The position numbers were made by a program, and so were the translations under genes. The notes under the pieces are model-generated. The model made no database searches. It saw only the letters and a list, made by a program, of their open reading frames with translations, and was not told where the DNA came from. From Pseudomonas trivialis (GTDB lineage: Bacteria; Pseudomonadota; Gammaproteobacteria; Pseudomonadales; Pseudomonadaceae), in assembly GCF_001439805.1 (NCBI RefSeq), contig NZ_JYLK01000006.1, positions 62,001 to 126,000 on the forward strand: DNA of 64,000 nt, read 5' to 3'. This document shows positions 29,662-40,188 of the stretch, piece by piece. Position 1 is the stretch's first letter; each line of letters starts with the position of its first letter.

Positions 29662-30672
29662 TTACACAAGGCGTTTTATCAACAACTGCGCCAACTGCAC
29701 CGCATTCAGGGCTGCGCCCTTGCGTACGTTATCTGACGTCAGCCACATATTTAGTTCCGCAGGGTCGTCCACGCCTGCGCGAATGCGCCCTGCATAGACC
29801 ACGTCCTGCCCCACCGCATCGCCCACAGCGGTGGGGTAATCCCCCTCCTCCACAAGCTCGATACCCGGCGCGGCTTCGAGGGCACGGTTGACGGCGGCGA
29901 GGTCCACCGGCGCCGCCAGTTGCAACGAGACCGTGAGGCTGTCGCCAAAGAACACCGGAGCTTGAACGCAGGTGGCGGAAACTTTCAGCGCCGGAGTGTC
30001 CAGTACTGCGCGCAGTTCATGTATCAGACGTTTCTCAAGGTCTGTATGACCTTTCGCATCTGGCTTACCGACTTGTGCCAGCAGGTTAAAGGCCATTTGC
30101 CGGTCAAAGAAAGCCGGCTCCAGTGGACGCACATTCAACAATTCGGCGGTTTGCCGGGCGAGTTCGCTGACGGCTTCACGGCCCAGGGCAGACACCGCCA
30201 GGTTGGCAGTGACGCTGACGCGCTGGATATCCACCAGACCACGCAACGGCGCCAGCACCACGGCGAGGTTAGTCGCGGATGGGCTGGGACTGCTGACCTG
30301 AAAGGGCTTCTGCAAGCCTTCCAGCACGTGGGCATTGGCTTCCGGCACCACGGGCGGTGCCTGTTCGGCCGGCAACGCGCCGGACAAATCGATCACCGCA
30401 CACCCGGCTGCGGTGGCGCGTGGGGCGAAACCCAGGGTTACCGCCGGACCGGCGGCGAAGAACGCCAGCTGCGCCTTGCTGAAATCGAACTCATCGACTT
30501 CCCGCACGCGCACGTTCTTGCCACGAAACGGTACCGACGCACCGGCAGAGTTGCTGCCCGCCAGCAGATACAAGGTGCCGACCGGGAATGCCAGCTCTTC
30601 GAGAATCTGCACCAGGGTCTCGCCAACGGTGCCGGTGGCGCCGATCACGGCGATTTCAAAGGTCTGGGTCAT
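29662..30672 (-). CDS. usg: USG-1 protein, Asd-like homologue lacking the catalytic Cys
   Basis: 336-residue member of the aspartate-semialdehyde dehydrogenase family with an N-terminal NADP motif (VIGATGTVGETL, residues 9-20). Where Asd has NC-T around the nucleophile, this protein reads SPSPSATN (residues 128-135) with no cysteine, so dehydrogenase activity is unlikely. It follows asd, as usg does in other gammaproteobacteria, where its function is unresolved. Start 30672 (MTQTFEIAVIG) is preferred; six more codons are open upstream. Confidence 0.9.
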   Translation of the reverse strand: MTQTFEIAVIGATGTVGETLVQILEELAFPVGTLYLLAGSNSAGASVPFRGKNVRVREVDEFDFSKAQLAFFAAGPAVTLGFAPRATAAGCAVIDLSGALPAEQAPPVVPEANAHVLEGLQKPFQVSSPSPSATNLAVVLAPLRGLVDIQRVSVTANLAVSALGREAVSELARQTAELLNVRPLEPAFFDRQMAFNLLAQVGKPDAKGHTDLEKRLIHELRAVLDTPALKVSATCVQAPVFFGDSLTVSLQLAAPVDLAAVNRALEAAPGIELVEEGDYPTAVGDAVGQDVVYAGRIRAGVDDPAELNMWLTSDNVRKGAALNAVQLAQLLIKRLV

Positions 30673-30768
30673 GGAAGCTGCCTCGGGCATTGCGGGGGGA
30701 GCGGCACTTTACCGGGTGGCTGGGGGTGAGGCAATTGGGCTGGGTCCTGTGGTGAAGCTGATGGCCCT

Positions 30769-30840
30769 ATCGGGAGCAATCTCCCTCCCACATGTCGATG
30801 TGTGAACACTGTTAAATGTGGAAGGGGGCTTGCTCCCGAT
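30769..30840. repeat. Inverted pair of REP elements
   Basis: Two copies of the 25-base fluorescens-group REP face each other (30769-30793, ATCGGGAGCAA...; 30816-30840, ...TTGCTCCCGAT), separated by 22 bases, between asd and usg. Confidence 0.8.
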
Positions 30841-30856
30841 GAGGCCCGCAAAGCCA

Positions 30857-30895
30857 ATAAAAAACCCCGCGCCTGTCACCAGGGCACGGGGTTTT
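30857..30895 (-). terminator. Terminator after asd
   Basis: AAAACCCCG and CGGGGTTTT arms with an inner CCTG/CAGG pairing, followed by a T-run on the minus strand. It lies 17 bases after the asd stop. Confidence 0.85.
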
Positions 30896-30911
30896 CAACA
30901 TCCGACAGCAA

Positions 30912-32024
30912 TCAACGCTCCAGCAGAATCCGCAACATCCGACGCAGCGGCTCTGCCGCGCCCCACAGCAACTGGTCGCCCACGGTGAACGCGCCAAGGA
31001 ACTGGCTGCCCATGTTCAGCTTGCGCAGACGGCCCACTGGTACATTCAGGGTGCCGGTGACCTTGGTCGGACTCAGCTCCTGCATGCTGATATCGCGGTT
31101 GTTCGGCACCAGCTTGACCCACGGGTTGTGCTGGCTGATCAGCCCTTCGATATCGGCAATCGGCACGTCCTTGTTCAGCTTGATGGTCAGCGCCTGGCTG
31201 TGGCAGCGCATGGCGCCGATCCGCACGCAGATGCCATCCACCGGGATCGGGCTTTTGAAGCGACCGAGGATCTTGTTGGTCTCGGCCTGGGCCTTCCACT
31301 CTTCGCGGCTCTGGCCGTTCGGCAGTTCCTTGTCGATCCACGGGATCAGGCTGCCGGCCAATGGCACACCGAAGTTCTCGGTCGGGTAAGCCTCGCTGCG
31401 CATGGCGTCGGCCACACGGCGGTCGATATCGAGGATCGCGCTGGCCGGGTCAGCCAGTTGATCGGCGACAGCAGCGTGGGTCGCGCCCATCTGCTTGATC
31501 AGCTCACGCATGTTCTGCGCGCCGGCGCCGGACGCCGCCTGATAGGTCATGGCACTCATCCACTCGACCAGACCGGCTTCGAACAGGCCACCCAGGCCCA
31601 TCAGCATCAGGCTGACGGTGCAGTTGCCACCGACGTAGTTCTTGGTGCCGGCGTCCAGTTGCTGGTCGATGACCTTGCGGTTGACCGGGTCGAGGATGAT
31701 CACGGCGTCGTCCTGCATGCGCAGGCTCGATGCCGCGTCGATCCAGTAGCCCTGCCAGCCTGCTTCACGCAGCTTGGGGAAGACTTCGCTGGTGTAGTCG
31801 CCGCCCTGACAGGTCAGAATCACGTCGAGGGTTTTCAGCTCTTCAATGCTGTAGGCGTCCTTGAGCGGGGCAATATCCTTGCCCACGGACGGGCCTTGGC
31901 CACCCACATTCGAAGTGGTGAAAAACACCGGCTCAATAAGATCGAAATCCTGCTCTTCCAGCATCCGCTGCATGAGCACGGAACCGACCATACCGCGCCA
32001 ACCGATCAGACCTACACGTTTCAT
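30912..32024 (-). CDS. asd: Aspartate-semialdehyde dehydrogenase Asd
   Basis: Reduces aspartyl phosphate to aspartate semialdehyde for lysine, methionine, threonine and diaminopimelate. 370 residues, the long gammaproteobacterial form. The NADP motif is [17 protein letters not shown], the nucleophile is in GGNCTVSL (about residue 135), and the catalytic His lies in [16 protein letters not shown] pair and a terminator separate it from usg. Confidence 0.97.
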   Translation of the reverse strand: MKRVGLIGWRGMVGSVLMQRMLEEQDFDLIEPVFFTTSNVGGQGPSVGKDIAPLKDAYSIEELKTLDVILTCQGGDYTSEVFPKLREAGWQGYWIDAASSLRMQDDAVIILDPVNRKVIDQQLDAGTKNYVGGNCTVSLMLMGLGGLFEAGLVEWMSAMTYQAASGAGAQNMRELIKQMGATHAAVADQLADPASAILDIDRRVADAMRSEAYPTENFGVPLAGSLIPWIDKELPNGQSREEWKAQAETNKILGRFKSPIPVDGICVRIGAMRCHSQALTIKLNKDVPIADIEGLISQHNPWVKLVPNNRDISMQELSPTKVTGTLNVPVGRLRKLNMGSQFLGAFTVGDQLLWGAAEPLRRMLRILLER

Positions 32025-32088
32025 CGCAACTACACCTTGTTAAAAAGTGGGCCGCCTGGCAGCAACAACTGCAAGCGGGCCCGAGAGA

Positions 32089-33171
32089 TTACAGATTCCG
32101 CAGCGCGGCGACTACTGCGTCGCCCATTTCTTGCGTCCCGACCCGGGTGCAACCCTGGGACCAGATGTCACCGGTGCGCAACCCCTGGTCCAGCACCAGG
32201 CTGACGGCTTTCTCGATAGCGTCCGCCGCGTCACTCAGGTTGAAGCTGTAACGCAACATCATCGACACCGACAGAATGGTCGCCAGCGGGTTGGCAATGC
32301 CCTGCCCCGCAATGTCCGGCGCCGAACCGTGGCACGGCTCGTACATGCCTTTGTTATCAGTGTCCAGGGACGCTGACGGCAGCATGCCGATGGAACCGGT
32401 GAGCATCGACGCCTGGTCGGACAGGATGTCGCCGAACAGATTGTCGGTGACAATCACGTCAAACTGCTTGGGCGCGCGTACCAGCTGCATGGCCGCGTTA
32501 TCGACGTACATGTGGCTCAGTTCGACGTCCGGGTAATCCTTGGCCACTTCTTCGACGATTTCACGCCACAGCTGGCTGGAAGCCAGCACGTTGGCCTTGT
32601 CCACCGAGCAGACCTTCTTGCCACGCACGCGGGCCATGTCGAAACCGACACGGGCGATACGACGGATTTCGCTCTCGCTGTAAGGCAGCGTGTCGTAGGC
32701 CTGGCGCTCTCCGTTCTCCAACTCACGCACGCCCCGTGGCGAGCCAAAGTAAATACCGCCGGTCAACTCACGCACGATAAGGATGTCCAGACCCGCCACC
32801 ACTTCCGGCTTGAGACTGGAAGCGTCGGCCAGTTGCGGGTAAAGAATCGCTGGGCGCAGGTTGCCGAACAGGCCCAGTTGCGCGCGGATCTTCAGCAGGC
32901 CGCGCTCGGGGCGGATGTCGCGCTCGATCTTGTCCCACTTGGGCCCACCCACGGCGCCGAGCAGCACGGCGTCGGCCGCGCGGGCGCGGTCCAGGGTTTC
33001 GTCGGCCAGGGGCACACCGTGCTTGTCGATGGCCGCGCCGCCGATCACGTCGTGGCTCAGTTCGAAGCCCAGGCTGTACTTGCTGTTGGCCAACTCCAGC
33101 ACCTTGACCGCTTCGGCCATGATTTCCGGACCAATACCGTCGCCAGGGAGAATCAGAATCTGCTTGCTCAT
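32089..33171 (-). CDS. leuB: 3-isopropylmalate dehydrogenase LeuB
   Basis: NAD-dependent oxidative decarboxylation in leucine synthesis. 360 residues with [10 protein letters not shown] at the start, the [10 protein letters not shown] motif, DKANVL, and the C-terminal [17 protein letters not shown]. It is part of the leuC-leuD-methyltransferase-leuB series, 52 bases after the methyltransferase. Confidence 0.97.
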   Translation of the reverse strand: MSKQILILPGDGIGPEIMAEAVKVLELANSKYSLGFELSHDVIGGAAIDKHGVPLADETLDRARAADAVLLGAVGGPKWDKIERDIRPERGLLKIRAQLGLFGNLRPAILYPQLADASSLKPEVVAGLDILIVRELTGGIYFGSPRGVRELENGERQAYDTLPYSESEIRRIARVGFDMARVRGKKVCSVDKANVLASSQLWREIVEEVAKDYPDVELSHMYVDNAAMQLVRAPKQFDVIVTDNLFGDILSDQASMLTGSIGMLPSASLDTDNKGMYEPCHGSAPDIAGQGIANPLATILSVSMMLRYSFNLSDAADAIEKAVSLVLDQGLRTGDIWSQGCTRVGTQEMGDAVVAALRNL

Positions 33172-33223
33172 GGGTTCCTCGTTTCATCATGCGACCCGCC
33201 CGCAGGCAAGCCGGGAAAATGGA

Positions 33224-33988
33224 TCAGCGTTCGGCCCACACCACCAGCACATCGGTGCTGAAGGTGCCGTCGGCTTGAATCTCGTAGTAATCGCGCACTT
33301 CCTGGCCCATCGCCTGTTGCAGCTCAAGGATGGCCGCACGCAAGGCCGGCGGCGTGCGCATGCGCTCAACCCACGAGGTGTATTCCAGACGCAGGCGCTG
33401 ACGGCTGCTGCTGCGCACGTGCAAACCGGCTTCGCTGAGCTGGCGCATCCACTCGGCGGCCGAGTAATCCCGCACGTGGCTGGTGTCGCGCAGCACTTCG
33501 ACGGTTTGCAGGTAAGTGTCCAGCAATGGGCTGCCCGGCGACAACACATCGACGAACGCCGCCACCCCGCCCGGCTTGAGGACGCGACGCACCTCGCGCA
33601 GGGCCAGGCCAAGGTCGCTCCAGTGGTGCGCCGAATAGCGGCTGAACACGAAGTCGAACTCGCCATCGGCGAACGGCAGGCGTTCGGCGGCGCCGTGGAC
33701 GGTGCTGATATTGGTAAAACCACGATCCTTTGCGGCGCCAGCCACCACATCAAGCATCTGCTGGGACAGGTCGTAAGCCACTACGTCTTTAACCAGCGGC
33801 GCGACATGAAAGCTGACATGACCGGCGCCGCAGCCCAGGTCCAGCAGGCGTGCATGGCCCTGCCCGGCCAGCTCGGCCTGCAGCAGCGCGAATTCGGTGC
33901 CTTGGGCGTGCACGGCACTGCTCAGGTAGGCCGAGGCTTGCTCGCCGAATTGTTTTTGCACGACTTGGGTGTGGGCGGTCTGGGTCAT
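33224..33988 (-). CDS. SAM-dependent methyltransferase (class I, YcgJ/UbiE-like)
   Basis: 254-residue class I methyltransferase. Motif I is LLDLGCGAGHVSF (about residues 48-60), followed by AYDLSQQML and the FDFVFSRYSAHHW and VLKPGG motifs. It is always found between leuD and leuB in the pseudomonads I know, but no leucine pathway step needs a methyltransferase. The substrate is unknown. It belongs to the Methyltransf_11 group. Confidence 0.88.
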   Translation of the reverse strand: MTQTAHTQVVQKQFGEQASAYLSSAVHAQGTEFALLQAELAGQGHARLLDLGCGAGHVSFHVAPLVKDVVAYDLSQQMLDVVAGAAKDRGFTNISTVHGAAERLPFADGEFDFVFSRYSAHHWSDLGLALREVRRVLKPGGVAAFVDVLSPGSPLLDTYLQTVEVLRDTSHVRDYSAAEWMRQLSEAGLHVRSSSRQRLRLEYTSWVERMRTPPALRAAILELQQAMGQEVRDYYEIQADGTFSTDVLVVWAER

Positions 33989-34039
33989 GGGAACTGTCCT
34001 TGGGTGTTGTGGTATTACACTGGCCCTGCCTACATCAAT

Positions 34040-34684
34040 TCACGCATCACGAAACAGCCACGGCTGGCTCGCCCGGTGCTTGCTCTCGAACGCGGCAATC
34101 GCATCGCCGTCCTGCAACGTCAGGCCGATATCGTCCAGGCCATTGATCAGGCAATGCTTGCGGAACGCGTCCACCTCAAAGTGATACACCTTGCCATCCG
34201 GACGAGTCACCGTCTGTGCCGCCAGGTCGACGGTCAACTGATAACCCACCTCGGCCTCCACCTGCTTGAACAGCTCGTCCACTTCGGCATCGGTGAGGAT
34301 GATCGGCAGCAGCCCGTTCTTGAAGCTGTTGTTGAAGAAGATGTCGGCGTAGCTCGGCGCGATGATGCTGCGAAAGCCATATTCTTCCAGGGCCCACGGC
34401 GCGTGTTCACGGCTGGAGCCGCAACCGAAGTTTTCCCGCGCCAGCAATACGCTGGCGCCCTGATAACGCTCGGCGTTGAGCACGAAATCCTTGTTCAACG
34501 GGCGCTTGGAGTTGTCCTGGTAGGCGTAGCCCACATCCAGGTAGCGCCACTCGTCGAACAGGTTGGGGCCGAACCCCGTGCGCTTGATCGACTTCAGAAA
34601 CTGCTTGGGAATGATCTGGTCGGTGTCCACGTTGGCACGGTCCAACGGCGCGACCAGACCTGTGTGTTGGGTAAAAGCTCTCAT
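34040..34684 (-). CDS. leuD: 3-isopropylmalate dehydratase small subunit LeuD
   Basis: Small subunit of isopropylmalate isomerase, which swaps the hydroxyl of 2-isopropylmalate with LeuC. 214 residues with the family motifs [12 protein letters not shown] and [15 protein letters not shown]. It starts 10 bases after leuC. Confidence 0.97.
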   Translation of the reverse strand: MRAFTQHTGLVAPLDRANVDTDQIIPKQFLKSIKRTGFGPNLFDEWRYLDVGYAYQDNSKRPLNKDFVLNAERYQGASVLLARENFGCGSSREHAPWALEEYGFRSIIAPSYADIFFNNSFKNGLLPIILTDAEVDELFKQVEAEVGYQLTVDLAAQTVTRPDGKVYHFEVDAFRKHCLINGLDDIGLTLQDGDAIAAFESKHRASQPWLFRDA

Positions 34685-34694
34685 CAGGAATTCC

Positions 34695-36113
34695 TCAGAT
34701 CAATTCGCGAACATCGATGAAACGACCGTTGACGGCGGCCGCAGCGGCCATGGCCGGACTGACCAGGTGGGTGCGCCCACCGGCGCCCTGACGGCCTTCG
34801 AAGTTACGGTTGGAGGTGGACGCGCAGTGCTCGCCCGACTCCAGGCGGTCCGGGTTCATCGCCAGGCACATCGAGCAGCCCGGCTCACGCCATTCAAAAC
34901 CGGCTTCGAGGAAAATCTTGTCCAGACCTTCGGCTTCGGCTTGCGCCTTGACCAGGCCCGAGCCCGGCACCACGATCGCCTGCTTGATGGTCGAAGCCAC
35001 CTTGCGGCCCTTGGCGATCACCGCCGCCGCGCGCAGGTCTTCGATGCGCGAGTTGGTGCAGGAGCCGATGAACACGCGATCCAACTGAATGTCGGTAATC
35101 GCCTGGTTGGCCTTCAAACCCATGTACTTCAAGGCGCGCTCGATGGAACCGCGCTTGACCAGGTCGGCTTCCTGCGCCGGGTCCGGCACGTTCTGGTCGA
35201 CGGCCAGGACCATTTCCGGCGAAGTGCCCCAGCTCACTTGCGGCTTGATCTGCGTGGCGTCCAGCTCGACCACGGTGTCGAACACCGCGTCGGCGTCGGA
35301 GACCAGGTCTTTCCAGGCTTCCACGGCGGCATCCCAATCGGCGCCGGCAGGCGCGAACGGACGCCCCTTGACGTACTCGACGGTTTTCTCATCCGCCGCC
35401 ACCATGCCCACCCGGGCACCGGCTTCGATGGACATGTTGCAGATGGTCATGCGGCCTTCGATGGACAGGTCGCGAATCGCGCTGCCGGCGAACTCGATGG
35501 CATGGCCGTTACCGCCGGCGGTGCCGATCTTGCCGATCACGGCAAGCACGATGTCCTTGGCCGTCACGCCGAACGGCAATGTGCCTTCGACGCGCACCAG
35601 CATGTTCTTCATTTTTTTGGCGACCAGGCACTGAGTGGCGAACACGTGCTCCACCTCGGACGTGCCGATGCCATGGGCCAGGGCGCCGAACGCGCCGTGG
35701 GTGGACGTGTGGGAGTCACCGCAGACCACGGTCATGCCCGGCAAGGTCGCGCCCTGCTCCGGGCCGATCACGTGGACGATGCCCTGGCGCACGTCATTCA
35801 TCTTGAATTCGGTGATGCCGTATTCGTCGCAATAGTCGTCGAGGGTCTGCACCTGCAGACGCGACACAGTGTCGGCAATTGCGTCGATGCCGCCCTTGCG
35901 TTCCGGGGTGGTCGGCACGTTGTGATCGGGGGTGGCGATGATCGAGTCGACGCGCCAGGGCTTGCGCCCGGCCAGCCGCAGGCCTTCGAACGCTTGGGGC
36001 GAGGTCACTTCATGGATGATGTGACGGTCGATGTAGATCAGCGACGATCCATCATCGCGACGTTTCACTTCATGGGAATCCCAAAGCTTGTCGTACAGCG
36101 TTTTGCCGGCCAT
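34695..36113 (-). CDS. leuC: 3-isopropylmalate dehydratase large subunit LeuC
   Basis: Aconitase-family large subunit carrying the [4Fe-4S] cluster. 472 residues. Cluster cysteines are in [11 protein letters not shown] and in the [10 protein letters not shown] segment, and [14 protein letters not shown] is the substrate motif. First gene of the leu-asd block, divergent from a LysR gene 141 bases away. That gap has an AT-rich stretch with T-N11-A type sites suitable for a LysR regulator. Confidence 0.97.
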   Translation of the reverse strand: MAGKTLYDKLWDSHEVKRRDDGSSLIYIDRHIIHEVTSPQAFEGLRLAGRKPWRVDSIIATPDHNVPTTPERKGGIDAIADTVSRLQVQTLDDYCDEYGITEFKMNDVRQGIVHVIGPEQGATLPGMTVVCGDSHTSTHGAFGALAHGIGTSEVEHVFATQCLVAKKMKNMLVRVEGTLPFGVTAKDIVLAVIGKIGTAGGNGHAIEFAGSAIRDLSIEGRMTICNMSIEAGARVGMVAADEKTVEYVKGRPFAPAGADWDAAVEAWKDLVSDADAVFDTVVELDATQIKPQVSWGTSPEMVLAVDQNVPDPAQEADLVKRGSIERALKYMGLKANQAITDIQLDRVFIGSCTNSRIEDLRAAAVIAKGRKVASTIKQAIVVPGSGLVKAQAEAEGLDKIFLEAGFEWREPGCSMCLAMNPDRLESGEHCASTSNRNFEGRQGAGGRTHLVSPAMAAAAAVNGRFIDVRELI

Positions 36114-36254
36114 CAGTCGGTCCTCATCAGCGGTGCTTCTCTATGCCAGGCTTTTTCAATAACCCTTTGGCTTGTGAGGCTGATGGTATGGCGCTACATT
36201 AAATAACTCAAATTCATAATTTTTATGCTTTAGATTACCAACTGGAATACCACC

Positions 36255-37145
36255 ATGGACTTGGCCAACCTCAATGCCTTTATCGCCATCGCCGAGAGCG
36301 GCAGCTTTTCCGGTGCCGGTGAACGCCTGCACCTGACCCAGCCGGCCATCAGCAAACGCATCGCCGGCCTGGAACAACAATTGAACGTACGACTGTTCGA
36401 CCGCCTGGGCCGTGAAGTGGGCCTCACCGAGGCGGGCCGGGCCTTGCTGCCGCGCGCCTATCAGATCCTCAATGTGCTGGACGACACCCGCCGCGCCCTC
36501 ACCAATCTTACCGGCGAAGTCAGCGGGCGCCTCACCCTTGCCACCAGTCACCACATCGGCCTGCATCGCCTGCCGCCGATCCTGCGCGCCTTTACCCGTG
36601 AATACCCCCACGTTGCGCTGGATATCCAGTTCCTCGATTCGGAAGTGGCTTACGAGGAAATCCTCCACGGCCGCGCCGAAGTGGCCGTGATCACCCTGGC
36701 GCCCGCGCCTCATCATCTGGTACGCGCCACGCCGGTGTGGGATGACCCGCTGGACTTTGTGGTGGCACCGGAACACAGCCTCACCGGCAACACCAGTGTG
36801 AGCCTGGCCGATATCGCACGGCACCCGGCGGTTTTCCCCGGCGGCAACACCTTTACCCATCATATTGTCAGCAAGTTGTTCGGCGCCCAGGGCCTCACGC
36901 CCAACATCGCGATGAGCACCAACTACCTGGAAACCATCAAGATGATGGTCTCCATCGGCCTGGCCTGGAGCGTGCTGCCGCGCACCATGCTCGATGATCA
37001 GGTGACGAGCATCGCTTTGCCGGGCATACAGCTCAGTCGCCAGCTAGGCTACATCGTGCACACCGAAAGGACGCTGTCGAACGCTGCACGAGCCTTCATG
37101 AGCCTGCTGGATGCACAGGTCGATCTGCCAGGGATACCGGCATGA
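36255..37145 (+). CDS. LysR-family regulator divergent from leuC
   Basis: 296-residue LysR regulator: N-terminal winged helix (NLNAFIAIAESGSFSGAGERLHLTQPAISKRI) and a substrate-binding-protein-like effector domain. Its divergent position next to leuC makes leuCD control the simplest idea, and pseudomonads keep this arrangement; the effector is unknown. It is CbbR/CysB-like in general plan but not assignable further. Confidence 0.92.
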   Translation: MDLANLNAFIAIAESGSFSGAGERLHLTQPAISKRIAGLEQQLNVRLFDRLGREVGLTEAGRALLPRAYQILNVLDDTRRALTNLTGEVSGRLTLATSHHIGLHRLPPILRAFTREYPHVALDIQFLDSEVAYEEILHGRAEVAVITLAPAPHHLVRATPVWDDPLDFVVAPEHSLTGNTSVSLADIARHPAVFPGGNTFTHHIVSKLFGAQGLTPNIAMSTNYLETIKMMVSIGLAWSVLPRTMLDDQVTSIALPGIQLSRQLGYIVHTERTLSNAARAFMSLLDAQVDLPGIPA

Positions 37146-37211
37146 CACCGTGCGGCCTTGGGTCTTGAAAAAAACCGCGCTGTCTGCCCATCGAGCCAAG
37201 GCCCTTTGATA

Positions 37212-39329
37212 ATGCATAACCCTGTCGACCCGGAGCACAACACTGCCGAGCAGGCGCTCAAGGACAGCCAGGAGCGTCTCGACCTGGCGCTGGAGTCGGC
37301 GCAACTGGGCACCTGGGACTGGCACATTCCCACCGGCATGCTCTATGGCTCGGCCCGCGCCGCTCAACTGCATGGCTTGCCGCCCGAACCGTTCCACGAG
37401 CCCTTCGAGGCATTTTTCGAGGGCATGCCCGATTCCGATCGCGACAACATGCGCAGCGCTTACCGAACTCTGCGCAAGGGCCCGGCCGGCAACTACCAAC
37501 TGATCTACCGCGTCCCCCTCGAAGACGGCAGCGCGCGCTACCTGGAAAGCCGTGCCCGGCTGTATCGCGACGAACACGGCGCGCCGTTGCGCATGGCCGG
37601 CACCTTGCTGGACATCACCGACCAGGTCGAACGCGAACAACGGCTCATTGCCTCCGAAGAAAAATTCGCTAGCGTATTCCATGCCAGCCCCAACGCAATC
37701 TCCATCACCGAACGCGACACCGGCCGGTATGTCGAGGTCAATGACGGCTTTTGCCGCCTGACCGGTTACCGCGCCGAGGAGGCCATCGGCCTCACGCTGT
37801 ACCAAATCGGCATCTGGGCCGATGAAAACCAGCGCTCGGCGTTATTGGCGGAGCTCGCGATCAAGGGCCGCATTCATCATCTGGAAATGCTCTGGCACAA
37901 CCGGCGCGGCGACGTGCTGTCGGTGGAAGTCTCGGTGGAGCCGATCACCCTCAATGAAACGCCCTGCCTGCTGCTGACCGCGCGGGATGTGAGCCTGCTG
38001 AAGAACGCCCAGGCGCAGATTCGCCACCTGGCCTACCACGACCCCCTCACCAACCTGCCCAACCGCGCGCTGCTGATGGACCGTCTGAGCCAGCAGATTG
38101 CCTTGCTCAAGCGCCACGACCTGCGCGGCGCTCTGCTGTTTCTCGACCTCGACCATTTCAAGCATATCAACGACTCCCTCGGACACCCGGTGGGCGACAC
38201 CGTGCTGAAAATGATCACCGCACGCCTGGAAGCCAGCGTGCGCATGGAGGACACCGTCGCGCGCCTGGGTGGCGACGAATTCGTGGTGCTGCTCAGTGGC
38301 CTTGAAGGTTCGCGCACGCAGGTCAGCCGGCAGGTACAGGATCTCGCCGAGACATTGCGCCGTTTGCTCTCGGAGCCGATGTTCCTCGACGGCCACCGCC
38401 TGCAGGTCACACCGAGCATTGGTGTGGCGTTGATTCCCGACCATGGCTCGACCCCGGCCGACCTGCTCAAGCGCGCCGACATTGCGCTTTACCGCGCCAA
38501 GGACTCGGGGCGCAACATTACGCAGATGTTTCACACCAGCATGCAAAAAGCCGCCAGCGAACGCCTGCGCATGGAAACCGACCTGCGCCTGGCGCTCGCG
38601 CGCGGCGAGTTCAGCGTGCATTACCAGCCCCAGGTGGATGCGCGCGGCAGCCGCATCGTCGGGGCCGAAGCCCTGGTGCGCTGGCAGCATCCGCAACTGG
38701 GCGCGCAGTCGCCGGCCGAATTTATCAAGGTACTGGAAGACAGCGGCCTGATCCTCGAGGTGGGCACCTGGATTCTCGATGAGGCCTGCGCAGATTTTGC
38801 GCAATTGATCGCTGACGGCCTGGTGGACCCGCTGAGTTTCAGCCTGTGCGTGAATATCAGCCCACGGCAGTTTCGCCAGAACGACTTTGTGGAACGGGTG
38901 GAGCACAGCCTCAAGCAGCATGAATTGCCGTTCAGCCTGCTGAAACTGGAAATCACCGAAGGCATCGTGATCCAGAACCTGGATGAAACGGTGCTGAAAA
39001 TGCGCCGCCTGAAAAAGCTCGGCGTGAGCTTTGCCATGGATGACTTCGGCACCGGTTACTCATCCCTGACCTACCTCAAGCGCCTGCCGGTGGACGCACT
39101 GAAAATCGACCAATCATTCGTGCGCGATGCAACCCACGACCCCAACGACGCTGAAATCATCCGCGCGATTGTGGCGATGGCGCGCAGCCTGAACCTGGAG
39201 GTGATCGCCGAGGGCGTGGAAACCCTGGAACAATTGGCGTTCCTGCAAGGGCTGGGCTGCCACCTGTATCAGGGTTACCTGCACAGCCGACCGTTGCCGA
39301 TCGAGCGGTTCAGGACGCTGTTGATGTAG
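37212..39329 (+). CDS. PAS-PAS-GGDEF-EAL cyclic-di-GMP protein
   Basis: 705-residue cytoplasmic sensor-enzyme. Two PAS domains (about residues 18-140 and 148-265) precede a diguanylate cyclase domain with intact GGDEF (in RLGGDEFVVLL, about residue 350). An EAL phosphodiesterase domain follows with EALVRW and DDFGTGYSSLTYLKRLPVD. Both active sites look complete, so it may be bifunctional. The ATG at 37212 follows AAGG; a TTG 54 bases earlier is less likely. It shares the strand with the LysR gene 66 bases upstream. Confidence 0.93.
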   Translation: MHNPVDPEHNTAEQALKDSQERLDLALESAQLGTWDWHIPTGMLYGSARAAQLHGLPPEPFHEPFEAFFEGMPDSDRDNMRSAYRTLRKGPAGNYQLIYRVPLEDGSARYLESRARLYRDEHGAPLRMAGTLLDITDQVEREQRLIASEEKFASVFHASPNAISITERDTGRYVEVNDGFCRLTGYRAEEAIGLTLYQIGIWADENQRSALLAELAIKGRIHHLEMLWHNRRGDVLSVEVSVEPITLNETPCLLLTARDVSLLKNAQAQIRHLAYHDPLTNLPNRALLMDRLSQQIALLKRHDLRGALLFLDLDHFKHINDSLGHPVGDTVLKMITARLEASVRMEDTVARLGGDEFVVLLSGLEGSRTQVSRQVQDLAETLRRLLSEPMFLDGHRLQVTPSIGVALIPDHGSTPADLLKRADIALYRAKDSGRNITQMFHTSMQKAASERLRMETDLRLALARGEFSVHYQPQVDARGSRIVGAEALVRWQHPQLGAQSPAEFIKVLEDSGLILEVGTWILDEACADFAQLIADGLVDPLSFSLCVNISPRQFRQNDFVERVEHSLKQHELPFSLLKLEITEGIVIQNLDETVLKMRRLKKLGVSFAMDDFGTGYSSLTYLKRLPVDALKIDQSFVRDATHDPNDAEIIRAIVAMARSLNLEVIAEGVETLEQLAFLQGLGCHLYQGYLHSRPLPIERFRTLLM

Positions 39330-39339
39330 CGCACGCCTC

Positions 39340-40188
39340 TCACACCAGTGCGACCGCTTCGCCAGTCCTTGGCCAGCCCCCCCTGCGGCCCCACAGTTCT
39401 TCATGTCCGCCAATCACCGCAACCGAATGGGTGCGGGTGTTGATCATGCCTAACTGGCCGGCGGCCAAGGCCTCGACTGAGGTTTTTCTCACATAGCGGC
39501 TCAAACCCAGGCGCTTGAGCGCTTCGCCGGTTTCCAGCTCGTCCTCACCCTCGTTGAGGCTGTTGATGGCCGCGCTGAAGCTGGCGCCCGCCGTGCCGTC
39601 GTTGTTTTGCTGCTGCGCGCGCTTGGCGCTGACGGCAAACAGAAAGTTGGCATCCTTGAGCATTCCGGCATCCACGCCTTTGAAGCGGGATTCGCGGGCG
39701 GCTTGTGACAACTCCCGATTGGACACACTGAGCGTATAGCCGTCCCGCAGCGTCACGTCATAGCCGCGCGCCGTTCTCTGAACCCTTTCGAAAATACTTC
39801 TGGGGCTCTGGCCGAACCGAACCATGGCCACCTTGATTGCTGCCACCGTGACGCAGTTGCCCTGATTGCCCTGGCGAAAACCGCGCCAGATATCATCGGG
39901 CTGTTCGCCAACGGCTTTTGTGGACAAGTGCGGGGACAGTTCCACGCTTGCGCTGACACCCAGCCATTGGTTCACCACCGTCCCGAAGAAGCTCCCCAGG
40001 TGCAAGCCGTTCCCGGCAAGCCGGCAACACTCGCGGCTGCGCTGTACGAATAGCCACGAAGGCCCAGGATAAACGTAACGCTGATAAACGTGCTCAGGCG
40101 CGTGGCGGACAACGCTGCACACGTCCGGAACCGCACGGTAATACTCATCGCTGAAGCCTGCTGCGCGCGTATTGAAGATTGAATACAT
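39340..40188 (-). CDS. Papain-like cysteine protease candidate, probable type III substrate
   Basis: 282-residue protein I do not recognise. QGNQGNC (residues 106-112) has the papain spacing of oxyanion Gln106 six residues before Cys112, followed by a helix (VTVAAIKVAM). A late His254 in THSVAVIGG fits the catalytic His of papain-fold enzymes; the third catalytic residue is unclear. The N-terminus (MYSIFNTRAAGFS) has Ile at position 4 and no acidic residue in the first 13, as in type III effectors. It lies 113 bases after the hrp-boxed gene on the same strand and may share its transcript. C58 and C39 peptidases or calpain-like relatives are possible. Confidence 0.6.
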   Translation of the reverse strand: MYSIFNTRAAGFSDEYYRAVPDVCSVVRHAPEHVYQRYVYPGPSWLFVQRSRECCRLAGNGLHLGSFFGTVVNQWLGVSASVELSPHLSTKAVGEQPDDIWRGFRQGNQGNCVTVAAIKVAMVRFGQSPRSIFERVQRTARGYDVTLRDGYTLSVSNRELSQAARESRFKGVDAGMLKDANFLFAVSAKRAQQQNNDGTAGASFSAAINSLNEGEDELETGEALKRLGLSRYVRKTSVEALAAGQLGMINTRTHSVAVIGGHEELWGRRGGWPRTGEAVALV

